Assembly (NCBI RefSeq): GCF_000966265.1
Contig: NZ_LANF01000018.1
Span: 99,759 to 163,758 of the forward strand
DNA: 64,000 nt
Direction: 5' to 3'
DNA from: Palaeococcus ferrophilus DSM 13482
Lineage (GTDB): Archaea > Methanobacteriota_B > Thermococci > Thermococcales > Thermococcaceae
Of this stretch, positions 42,765 to 49,904 are shown piece by piece. The notes below the pieces were generated by a model. That model was not told where the DNA came from. It worked only from the letters and a program-made list of their open reading frames with translations, and did no database searches. Made by a program: the position numbers and the translations under genes. How positions within the stretch are numbered: the first letter of the stretch is position 1; every line of letters starts with the position of its first letter.

Positions 42765-44918
42765 TCACTTGTATTTGCTCTCCAGCTGCATCTTCTTCAA
42801 TTTTGCGGTTATGCCTTTATCCACGAGGGCGTCCTCTTCCAGTATCTTACCGTCCTTGACGTCAATCTTGGCGTAGTAGAGCCTGTTGCCGGATGAGGCC
42901 TTTATTATGAGGTAGCCCCTGTCCCTGTAGTGAACCATCTTCTCTGTGTTCAGCTCCTTCTCGCCGTATTTACTCTTGACATGCTCATGGAAGAGGTTTT
43001 CAAGGGCCCGCTCCGTGTAGTAGATTTCCTTTTCCAAGAGTTTGCCGCTTCCCCTGTCGAGCTTCAGCGTCCCGAACTTCTCCTCCCCGAGGAACTCCAC
43101 GACCCAGTGGCCCTCAAGGCGAGCCTCCTTAACCCTGGCCTCGATTCCCTCCCCCTTGAGGTACTCCTCAGCCTTCCTGGTGGCCACGTCCTCCCTGAGC
43201 ACCCTGTCCTTCTCCTCTATAGCCTTCCCGTCCTTGCTCACCGCCACCTCCACAACGTACTCTGGATTACTGATTTTGAAGACAAACGAATCCTCCGTCT
43301 CCTCAACGGACTCCACGTTCCAGCCGCTGTACTTCTCGAGTACGAGGCTCTCGGCCTTCTCCCTGCTTATCTCGACCGTGTAGTCAATTATATCGAGGTT
43401 GGAGCCGTCCACCTTGACGGTTGTCTTTCCATCGGGGCTCTCGAGGGAGACCTCGAACACCCTGTGCTGGGTCAGCCTGAAGCTCCTCGCCTCGAGGTTT
43501 GCTATTGGGAAGTTCTTCTCTATGAGCTCCTTTGCGGCCCTGAAAACTTCACCCGGTCCGTGGAGCTCCCTGACCACTGCGTACCTGCCGTTATGCAGTT
43601 TTATGGAGAGGACGACGATTTTATCCTCGCCCTTCAGGAGTATGTCAGCTATGGCCTCCCCTTCCGTCTCGTCGAGGTTGATTATCTCTCCTCTGGGGTA
43701 GAGCTCCCTTATCAGGTTCTCCATGGCGGCCTTCTTCATCTTGATCTTCCTCGAGGTTATCTCGCCCGTGTACCTCGCGACCTCCATGATGAAGACGAAG
43801 CGCTCGGTTTCGCCCTTGACCACGAGCCGGTCCTTCTTCTCCTCCGGAGCCATCTTGAGAGGTTCTTCCCCAACCGCGGAGGCGCAGGCCTCCCTAACGT
43901 AGTCCAGGAGCTTTTCCCTATCGAGGGGCTCTATCGAAATCTCAATCGCCTTCCTCCGCAGGTCAACCGTCGCTGTTGCACTGTTGTTGAGGAGCTTCAG
44001 CCTCAGATGGGCCTCCACTGGAACGTAGACCATTTTCTTGTCCACTATCTCAACGTGGGACTGTGGAACCCCGAGCTCTCTCCCTATCCCGGACTTGGCT
44101 ATGAGGGTTGCCTCACTGGGCTGGATTCCCTCCTTCACCTCGACCTCCGTCGCCTTGAGGATGGACGAGTCGTTGAGAACCGCCTTGGAGAGCGGAACCT
44201 TGAGCTCTGGATCCTCCTCCCCCTTCACAACGATGCTTCCGTCGCTGAACACAACGGCCCTGTTCCTCTCTGTCTCCTCCTCCACCTTCGCCGACCACGT
44301 GACTATGTACGCCGGAGTGAGGGAGACCGAGAGGTGCTCCACCTCTATGAGGGAGCGCCTTATGGAGTATTCGCTGGAGAGCTTCTTAATCACCGCCTCG
44401 ATGGTCTTCTCGTGGTTGAAATCAAATAGCAGCGGTGAATCTAGCTTCATGATCCTGAATACGTCCCTCCTCTTCCGCTCCTCTTCCCTCTTTGACTCTA
44501 TCTCCTTGAGGAGCTCCTTCGGCGGCTCTATGCCGTACTCGTTGAGCATCCCGGCCACGCGCTCCCCGCCCCACAGGATGATTCTACCCCTCTGCTCACG
44601 CTGGACAAGGAGCTTCGCGTCTTTGGTGAAGTCAACGTTGGTTACTATTATCCCCCTGTCAGCTTTAAACCTGTCCAGGTACTCAATAAACCGCTTAACA
44701 TCATCCGAAGAAACGAGGGCACCGGTTTTTACGCTTATCAGGTACTTCTCAAAACCGCTTATAGGGTCGTCCCTCGTGGCAACGATATCAATTCCCTCAA
44801 GCTCCCTGTTGGCGACCTTCTCCGCCTCCCTGAACCCTGCCCGTTTCAGGAGTTCCAGTGCCTGCTCAACAAGATAATCGTGATCAACCCTACGAACAAG
44901 CTCCGGGGTCCACTTCAT
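42765..44918 (-). CDS. Mrr-like PD-(D/E)XK nuclease domain fused to tandem PepSY-like repeats
   Basis: A 717-residue protein without signal peptide or membrane segment. Residues 8-140 look like a restriction-endonuclease fold: an initial helix LVEQALELLKRAGF, then ELEGIDIVA with Asp44 and LISVKTG with Lys64; the usual Glu/Gln two before the Lys is Ser62, so activity is uncertain. From about residue 180 the sequence is a chain of alpha-beta-beta units of about 70-80 residues (for example AMENLIRELYPRGEI, AESLVLEKYSGWNVESV, ATRKAEEYLKGEGIEARV), similar in pattern to PepSY repeats. GGTGA lies five bases before ATG 44918. Domain naming is from pattern only. Confidence 0.65.
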   Translation of the reverse strand: MKWTPELVRRVDHDYLVEQALELLKRAGFREAEKVANRELEGIDIVATRDDPISGFEKYLISVKTGALVSSDDVKRFIEYLDRFKADRGIIVTNVDFTKDAKLLVQREQRGRIILWGGERVAGMLNEYGIEPPKELLKEIESKREEERKRRDVFRIMKLDSPLLFDFNHEKTIEAVIKKLSSEYSIRRSLIEVEHLSVSLTPAYIVTWSAKVEEETERNRAVVFSDGSIVVKGEEDPELKVPLSKAVLNDSSILKATEVEVKEGIQPSEATLIAKSGIGRELGVPQSHVEIVDKKMVYVPVEAHLRLKLLNNSATATVDLRRKAIEISIEPLDREKLLDYVREACASAVGEEPLKMAPEEKKDRLVVKGETERFVFIMEVARYTGEITSRKIKMKKAAMENLIRELYPRGEIINLDETEGEAIADILLKGEDKIVVLSIKLHNGRYAVVRELHGPGEVFRAAKELIEKNFPIANLEARSFRLTQHRVFEVSLESPDGKTTVKVDGSNLDIIDYTVEISREKAESLVLEKYSGWNVESVEETEDSFVFKISNPEYVVEVAVSKDGKAIEEKDRVLREDVATRKAEEYLKGEGIEARVKEARLEGHWVVEFLGEEKFGTLKLDRGSGKLLEKEIYYTERALENLFHEHVKSKYGEKELNTEKMVHYRDRGYLIIKASSGNRLYYAKIDVKDGKILEEDALVDKGITAKLKKMQLESKYK

Positions 44919-45044
44919 AACTCTCACCAGCCGTTGAGGATAAACCTATGCACTACTTGGTAATCATGATATAAATTTGTTTTGCAGGGAGTGTTTCTCC
45001 AAAAACTCCAAAATCGGCGTGGACGCGTTAGAAATTCCGCAACA

Positions 45045-45100
45045 GCGTTACGGGGATTAACGCGCATTTTTACCGTTATCACCGGGGGTGTATAAAATAA
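45045..45100 (+). promoter_or_regulatory. pgk promoter with glycolytic-motif-like site
   Basis: TATCAC-CGGGG-GTGTAT (45077-45093) matches 9 of 12 fixed bases of the Thermococcales glycolytic motif and runs into the TATA box TATAAAAT (45091-45098). Upstream is an inverted repeat GCGTTA-CGGGGAT-TAACGC (45045-45063), with a further GCGTTA at 45025. Expected transcript start is near 45122. Confidence 0.5.
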
Positions 45101-45140
45101 ACTTTTAATTCATCATTTTTGATGCTCTCATGGTGATGGG

Positions 45141-46370
45141 ATGCTGAAGCTCACCGATTTTGACTATCATGGAAAAACTGTTCTTTTCAGGGCCGACCTT
45201 AACTCCCCCATGGAAAACGGGCGCATAACCAGCGATGCCCGCTTTCGGGCAATTCTCCCCACGCTTGAGTACCTCCTTGAGCACGGCGCCAAGGTTGTGG
45301 TGGCAACCCATCAGGGGAGGCCCTACTCGGGCGATTTTTCGACGACGGAGGAGCACGCAAGGGTTCTCGGAGAGCTCATAGGCAGGGAAGTGGAGTACGT
45401 TGAGGACATATTCGGCAAGTACGCGAGGGAGAGGATAAGGGCGATGGAACCCGGAGAGGTGCTTATGCTCGAGAACCTCCGCTTTGCCTCAGAGGAGGTG
45501 AAGTACGTCCCCCTTGAGAAGTCGGAGCGCTCATTCCTTGTCAGAAAGCTGGCGGAGGTCATTGACCTCGTGGTAAACGACGCCTTCGCAACCGCCCACA
45601 GGTCGGCGGCTTCCCTGGTGGGTTTCGCGAGGGTGAAGCCTCTCATACCCGGCTTTTTGATGGGCAGGGAGATAGGGGCGCTCAAGAAAGCATACGAGAG
45701 TACCGAAAAACCGAGGGTCTACGTGCTCGGGGGGGCGAAGGTTGACGACTCCCTCAGGGTCGCGGAGAACGTGCTTAAAAGCGGAAGGGCGGACGTGATA
45801 CTCACGGGCGGCCTCGTTGGCCATGTGTTCACGCTCGCCAAGGGCTACGACCTGGGCGATGCGAACATAGAGTTCCTCTCAAAGAGGGGACTCATAGAGC
45901 TCGTTGACCACGCCGAGAAGATTCTGGACGAGTTCTACCCCTACGTCAGAACTCCCGTGGATTTTGCCGTTGAACTGGATGGGGAAAGGGTGGAGGTTGA
46001 CCTCCTCAGCGACGAGAAGGCCCTCTTTGACAGGTACCCAATCCTCGACATAGGCTCGAGGACGGTTGAGAAGTACGCGGAGATACTCGGTAATGCCAGC
46101 ATAATAGTGGCGAACGGCCCCATGGGGGTCTTCGAGAGGGAGGAGTTCGCCCTTGGAACCATCGGCGTTTTCAGGGCCATCGGGGAGAGCAGGGCCTTCA
46201 GCATCGTCGGCGGTGGCCACAGCATCGCTGGAATCTACCTCTACGGCATCGAGGGGATAAGCCACATAAGCACGGGTGGAGGGGCGATGCTTGAGTTCTT
46301 TGCCGGAAAGGAGCTTCCGCTCCTCAGGGCCTTCGAGGTGAGTGCGGAGCACTTCGGAGGCAAAGCTTAA
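45141..46370 (+). CDS. pgk: Phosphoglycerate kinase
   Basis: A 409-residue enzyme that interconverts 1,3-bisphosphoglycerate and 3-phosphoglycerate; in Thermococcales it works mainly in gluconeogenesis because glycolysis bypasses it through GAPOR. It shows VLFRADLNSPMENG, VVVATHQGRP, the NDAFATAHRSAASLVG segment, VYVLGGAKVDDSL and VANGPMGVFE, ending with a Gly-rich STGGGAMLEF nucleotide site. GGTGAT is just before the ATG. Confidence 0.96.
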   Translation: MLKLTDFDYHGKTVLFRADLNSPMENGRITSDARFRAILPTLEYLLEHGAKVVVATHQGRPYSGDFSTTEEHARVLGELIGREVEYVEDIFGKYARERIRAMEPGEVLMLENLRFASEEVKYVPLEKSERSFLVRKLAEVIDLVVNDAFATAHRSAASLVGFARVKPLIPGFLMGREIGALKKAYESTEKPRVYVLGGAKVDDSLRVAENVLKSGRADVILTGGLVGHVFTLAKGYDLGDANIEFLSKRGLIELVDHAEKILDEFYPYVRTPVDFAVELDGERVEVDLLSDEKALFDRYPILDIGSRTVEKYAEILGNASIIVANGPMGVFEREEFALGTIGVFRAIGESRAFSIVGGGHSIAGIYLYGIEGISHISTGGGAMLEFFAGKELPLLRAFEVSAEHFGGKA

Positions 46371-46394
46371 ATCTCCTCACCCCTACCCCCTTCC

Positions 46395-46886
46395 ATGTTC
46401 GTTATAGACGCAGCCATATTCATACAGGGGGTTGACGTCGAGGGGGTTACCACTCCCGGCGTCGTTGATGAGGTGAGGGACCCGGAATCCAGGCTTTTTC
46501 TGGAGAGCCTCATAAGCGCCGGCAAGGTTAAGGTGCTCCTCCCCTCCCGAGAAAGCATTGAAGCCGTTAAAAAGGCGGCGAAGGCAACGGGCGAGCTTGG
46601 GGAGCTGAGTGAGGTAGACGTTGAGGTTCTCGCGCTGGCCTACGAGCTCAAAGGGGTTCTCTTCACGGACGACTACAACCTCCAGAACATTGCCAGGACA
46701 CTGGGAATAGAGTTCAAAACGCTCAAGAGGGGAATCTCGAGGGTTCTGAAGTGGCGCTACGTGTGTGTTGGCTGCGGCAGGAGGTTTGAGGAAGAACTCT
46801 CCGGTGGGACATGTCCCGACTGTGGAAGCCCGGTAAGGCTGCTTCCGAAGAAAAGGGGGAAAAAAAGACGGGCTCGGCGCTCATAG
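46395..46886 (+). CDS. nob1: Endoribonuclease Nob1
   Basis: A 163-residue PIN-domain nuclease that makes the final 3' cut of 16S rRNA. The PIN part starts [11 protein letters not shown] (first Asp), with [25 protein letters not shown] and [12 protein letters not shown] acidic residues. It is followed by a zinc ribbon ([20 protein letters not shown]) and a basic tail. A TTAAAT box overlapping the pgk stop lies about 27 bp before the ATG, so the mRNA is probably leaderless. Confidence 0.95.
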   Translation: MFVIDAAIFIQGVDVEGVTTPGVVDEVRDPESRLFLESLISAGKVKVLLPSRESIEAVKKAAKATGELGELSEVDVEVLALAYELKGVLFTDDYNLQNIARTLGIEFKTLKRGISRVLKWRYVCVGCGRRFEEELSGGTCPDCGSPVRLLPKKRGKKRRARRS

Positions 46887-46938
46887 GGCTCATCATTACC
46901 CACGCTCAGGGATTACGCTCTCGTCATGGCCCGCTTGT

Positions 46939-47334
46939 TCACCGCATGTAGTAGGAGACGAGCTCCATAATCTCCGGCTTCCTCTCAACCCTCATCCTTA
47001 AGAACCTTCTCAGCTGGCTGTTCTCCGCTATGAGGCCAGATAATTCGATGGCGAGGAGCTTGTTGTCCTCGCTCACCCCGTAGGCCTTGAAGCGGAGGGA
47101 TGCGTACTCCATCTCCAGCCTCCAGACCTTTTCCTCCAGCTCCCTTACCCTTCTCTCCAGCCCCTCGAGTTCGCCGGAGCTCTCCTTAAACTCGCCCGTA
47201 AGTGCCATCTCGACTATCCTCTCCACGGGAACGCCGTAGCGCTCGCTCAACAGGTTTATCTCGCTTACAAGCTCGTCATCGAGCTCGACCTCGACCTTTC
47301 CAAACCCCCTCTCCGGTTTTATGATGAGCTTCAT
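46939..47334 (-). CDS. RHH-like plus coiled-coil protein of the HEPN/MNT operon
   Basis: A 131-residue protein. Residues 12-48 (KVEVELDDELVSEINLLSER, then GVPVERIVEMAL) fit a ribbon-helix-helix unit. Residues about 55-95 are a heptad-rich coiled coil (LEGLERRVRELEEKVWRLEM). Its ATG overlaps the HEPN gene's stop by four bases (47331-47334), so it is the third gene of the MNT-HEPN operon. It may be a DNA-binding or oligomerising accessory of the toxin-antitoxin pair; that role is inferred from position. Confidence 0.6.
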   Translation of the reverse strand: MKLIIKPERGFGKVEVELDDELVSEINLLSERYGVPVERIVEMALTGEFKESSGELEGLERRVRELEEKVWRLEMEYASLRFKAYGVSEDNKLLAIELSGLIAENSQLRRFLRMRVERKPEIMELVSYYMR

Positions 47335-47768
47335 GGACCTTCCTCCAGCAGTGCCTTCATAATCCCGGTGAACTCCTCCGCTATTTTGAGGGCTTCCTCG
47401 GCCTCCTCTCTTTCGGGTGTGTAAACCACATCGTACTGGTCCTCATGCCTGAGCTCGCGCATTCTATCGAGGAGTTCGACCCACTTCCCGTCGAGTTTCC
47501 CTGTTTTGACGTAGAGTTCCTCAAGGTAGCGCGCTATGCAGTAGTGACTCTTCTCCCTCCAGCCGTCCTTAAAGAGGAGGGCCCTGGCGGCGTGGAACAT
47601 AGCCATGTAGGATGCTATCAGGGAGCTTCTGTAAGAGCCAAATTCGAGGGTCTTCCTTGCCTCGGAAAGCCACTCCTCAGCCCGCTTAATGCTTAACAGT
47701 CCTTTCTCCCTTGAGGGAACTACCCTTCGCAGCAGTCCCCTCTCCACGCAGGTCTGAAACCCTGTCAA
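47331..47768 (-). CDS. HEPN domain protein (toxin-like)
   Basis: A 145-residue helical HEPN protein: SIKRAEEWLSEARKTLEFG, YRSSLIASYMAMFHAARALL, then the catalytic-type RMRELRHEDQYD (Rx5H) typical of HEPN ribonucleases. The best start is TTG 47768, with GGTGA five bases before it; it lies 83 bp inside the end of the nucleotidyltransferase gene. HEPN/MNT pairs are toxin-antitoxin systems in which the MNT protein AMPylates or otherwise neutralises the HEPN RNase. Confidence 0.85.
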   Translation of the reverse strand: MTGFQTCVERGLLRRVVPSREKGLLSIKRAEEWLSEARKTLEFGSYRSSLIASYMAMFHAARALLFKDGWREKSHYCIARYLEELYVKTGKLDGKWVELLDRMRELRHEDQYDVVYTPEREEAEEALKIAEEFTGIMKALLEEGP

Positions 47769-48294
47769 GCGCCTCACCCCATACGAGCATTGAGCCGTAG
47801 ACGAGCGAATAGTAGAAAACCGGGTCGTTCTCCCTCAGGTTCCTGAGCCTTCCCGGCGTCAGCACGAGGAGGTTTACCTCTCTCCCTACCACGGCTTCAA
47901 TCTTGCGCTTCAGCGAAGCTGACTTTTGGATGCTCGGCCTCTCTGTGAGAACCCACACGTCAAGGTCGCTTTCTGGGGTGTTCTCCCCCCTGGCGAAGCT
48001 TCCATACACCCCAAGACCCAGCGTCCACCCCTCCCGTAACCCCTCGAGCTTCGGATATAGGTATGTAAAGTTCAGGAACCGTTTCAGCTCCCTCTTCTTG
48101 GGATTGTTTAGAATTCTAAACTTCCTTCCCCTCTTTTCCGCAATTCCATACTTTACGAGAAGAGAGAGGGTCTTTGATACCAGTCCCTTACTGACTCCCG
48201 TAGCTTTTGCCGTCTCCTCCACACCCACTAAGGGTTGCTCCAGTACGTGTCTGAGAATCTTGATCCTCTCTTCTGTGGACAGCAGCTCGTGCAT
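47686..48294 (-). CDS. MNT-type nucleotidyltransferase with N-terminal winged helix (antitoxin-like)
   Basis: A 202-residue protein. Residues 5-70 form a winged helix (EERIKILRHVLEQPLVGVEE, TGVSKGLVSKTLSLLVKYGI). Residues about 90-190 are a minimal nucleotidyltransferase with GVYGSFARGENTPESDLDVW, the GS-x9-DxD motif. I chose ATG 48294; a GTG three codons earlier is possible. A TATA-like CATAAATC about 25 bp before it suggests a leaderless mRNA. Three palindromes abut the start, so the winged helix probably represses its own operon. Partner is the overlapping HEPN gene. Confidence 0.85.
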   Translation of the reverse strand: MHELLSTEERIKILRHVLEQPLVGVEETAKATGVSKGLVSKTLSLLVKYGIAEKRGRKFRILNNPKKRELKRFLNFTYLYPKLEGLREGWTLGLGVYGSFARGENTPESDLDVWVLTERPSIQKSASLKRKIEAVVGREVNLLVLTPGRLRNLRENDPVFYYSLVYGSMLVWGEALDRVSDLRGEGTAAKGSSLKGERTVKH

Positions 48295-48307
48295 GGTATT
48301 CACTTTC

Positions 48308-48368
48308 GTTCATGATTTATGAACTTTTCGTTCACACTCCGTGAACAAGTCGTTCACGATTCGTGAAC
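48308..48368. repeat. Three 17-bp palindromes with exact 22-bp period (operator array)
   Basis: GTTCATGATTTATGAAC (48308-48324), GTTCACACTCCGTGAAC (48330-48346) and GTTCACGATTCGTGAAC (48352-48368) each have perfect 6-bp arms around a 5-bp centre and are separated by 5 bp. The last overlaps the stop region of the coiled-coil gene; the first covers the TATA-like element of the MNT gene. The period is two helical turns, so bound dimers would line up on one face. Confidence 0.85.
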
Positions 48369-48689
48369 TTTTCTCTCAAGCTCGCGTCTCTTCTCCTCAA
48401 ACCTCTCCCTCAACTCGGCGTTTTCCTCCCTGAGCCTGTCCCTCTCGGCCGTCATCAGCTCCTTATCCCTCAGGGCCTTCTCGTAGAACCCCCTGAGCCT
48501 CTCAAGCTCCTCCTCCATCTCCCCGAGCTTTTCCTTCAGTTTCTCCGCCTTCTCTCGGAGGAACTCTTCGCGCTCGGCTTTGAGGGTCTCCTCTACCGTG
48601 GGAAGGTTCGCCCTGAGCAGTTCGCTTACATCCCGCCCCTTCAGGACCCTGAATCTCTCCTTTGGAATTACTATTCGTATCTCGCTCAT
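48354..48689 (-). CDS. Coiled-coil protein
   Basis: A 111-residue protein: a short N-terminal strand region (EIRIVIPKERFRVLKGRDV) followed by an almost continuous charged coiled coil (EREEFLREKAEKLKEKLGEM onwards to the end). It begins at ATG 48689, overlapping the stop of the DNA glycosylase gene (ATGA). Its own 3' end overlaps the third palindrome of the operator array. It is probably a dimeric or scaffold protein; no catalytic motif is visible. Confidence 0.6.
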   Translation of the reverse strand: MSEIRIVIPKERFRVLKGRDVSELLRANLPTVEETLKAEREEFLREKAEKLKEKLGEMEEELERLRGFYEKALRDKELMTAERDRLREENAELRERFEEKRRELERKVHES

Positions 48690-49525
48690 CTCCTCTTCCT
48701 CTCCAGCTCGGTCTTCCTGTCGTAGCAGGTGATGTAGAAGGCCAGCAGTCCCTTCCACTTCCCGTAGGGCTCGATTACATCCCTCACGTCCCTCTCCCCC
48801 ACTTCCTTCACGCTCTTACCGAAAATCTTCGATATTCCCCTCCTCAGCCCGAGGTCTCCCGCGGGATAGACGTTCTTCCTCAGGCCGTAGGCGAGGAACA
48901 GCTCCGCCGTCCACTTTCCAACTCCCCGGAACTTCGTGAGGTATTTTATCGCTTCATTAACGTCCCATTCCCGGAGTTCGAGGTTCAGCTCACCTCTAAG
49001 ATAAAGCTCCGTGAGCGACTTTATGTAGCCGGCGCGGTAGCCGAGCTTCGCCTCCTTTAACCTCTCATCTCCAAGTCCCGCTATCTCTTCGGCAGTGGGG
49101 AAGGCGTAGAGGTCGTTTACACGCTTCCCCGCGAGTCTCACGAGGTTCGCTATAGTCCTCTGGGCGAAGTCAAAATTAACCTGCTGCTGCGCTATTACCT
49201 CCACGAGGGCCTGGTAGGAGCTTGGCGCGGCGGGAACCGTGAGGCCCTGGAACTCTTCGGCAAGGAAAGCGAAGGGGGAGTCACTTATCTCCGCGTAGAA
49301 TGAGTCCAAGTCCGTATCGAGGCCGAGGATGAACGAGAGCTTCTCCTTTACGAACTTCCTCTCCGCGGACGATAGTCCCTCTGGCAGGATGAAGTCCCCT
49401 CCATCGTAGCCCCCCACTACCGCCTTTCCATCCGGAAGACGGAGTGCCTGGTAGAAAACCCCTCCCTCGAACTTCCACGTGCCGTTCCTTATCATCTCGT
49501 GCGAGGTCTTTCGGAGGTCCATCAT
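48686..49525 (-). CDS. AlkA-like DNA-3-methyladenine glycosylase (HhH-GPD)
   Basis: A base-excision-repair glycosylase of about 279 residues that removes alkylated purines from DNA. The N-terminal part is the AlkA-type beta domain. The HhH-GPD domain has QQVNFDFAQRTIANLV, the hairpin FRGVGKWTAELFLAYGL and the catalytic Asp in YPAGDLGLRRG. It starts at ATG 49525, overlapping the upstream stop, and overlaps the coiled-coil gene downstream, forming a three-gene unit. Confidence 0.9.
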   Translation of the reverse strand: MMDLRKTSHEMIRNGTWKFEGGVFYQALRLPDGKAVVGGYDGGDFILPEGLSSAERKFVKEKLSFILGLDTDLDSFYAEISDSPFAFLAEEFQGLTVPAAPSSYQALVEVIAQQQVNFDFAQRTIANLVRLAGKRVNDLYAFPTAEEIAGLGDERLKEAKLGYRAGYIKSLTELYLRGELNLELREWDVNEAIKYLTKFRGVGKWTAELFLAYGLRKNVYPAGDLGLRRGISKIFGKSVKEVGERDVRDVIEPYGKWKGLLAFYITCYDRKTELERKRR

Positions 49526-49809
49526 TTCAACCACTCGTCGAGCGTTTTTGGTGCGTTCCGTATCTTTTTGAGCGTCGAGACGTAGAGCCTCTTTCCGTCC
49601 GATGAGCGGAGGATTTGGAGCTCGTTTCTCTCCTCCAGAAAGCGCATGATTTCCTTAACGTCCCCCTCTCTGACCCCGAAGGTGTCCTTAAGAGTTTTCC
49701 AGAAGGGCTCGTTGAGGGAGTGGCGGGAAACTTCCCTCACGACTTCCCAAGCGTACCTAACCCTCTCGTCGCCGCGGGCAAGCTTAAACCTCTTTATGGC
49801 CCCCTTCAT
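49522..49809 (-). CDS. Small winged-helix-like hypothetical protein
   Basis: A 95-residue basic protein. Residues 15-90 (AWEVVREVSRHSLNEPFWKT, VREGDVKEIMRFLEERNELQ, SDGKRLYVSTLKKI) fit a winged-helix fold with a beta hairpin at the end. It is the first gene of the AlkA/coiled-coil unit and overlaps alkA by four bases. It could be a DNA-binding regulator; no family is recognised. Confidence 0.55.
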   Translation of the reverse strand: MKGAIKRFKLARGDERVRYAWEVVREVSRHSLNEPFWKTLKDTFGVREGDVKEIMRFLEERNELQILRSSDGKRLYVSTLKKIRNAPKTLDEWLK

Positions 49810-49860
49810 ACGCTTTAACTTCCGGCTTTGGCTCTTATTAATGTTTGGGACTCCTCCGAA

Positions 49861-49876
49861 AACCTTAATTAAGGTT
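49861..49876 (+). promoter_or_regulatory. 16-bp perfect palindrome in the nfeD promoter
   Basis: AACCTTAATTAAGGTT is perfectly symmetric and includes the AT core where the TATA box of the protease gene should lie, 25-40 bp before its start. A dimeric regulator bound here would block TBP. Confidence 0.5.
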
Positions 49877-49904
49877 AAAGCGATTATTATTTGTGGTGGT
49901 GATT

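Noticed and set aside
42930..44429. A 499-codon plus-strand open frame opposite the nuclease-like gene
   Set aside because: The minus-strand gene has a good ribosome site, domain-like content and repeated units; the antisense frame has none.
48308..48368. Possible CRISPR array
   Set aside because: The repeats are palindromic operators with 5-bp gaps and only three copies; there are no unique spacers of 30-40 bp and no cas genes.
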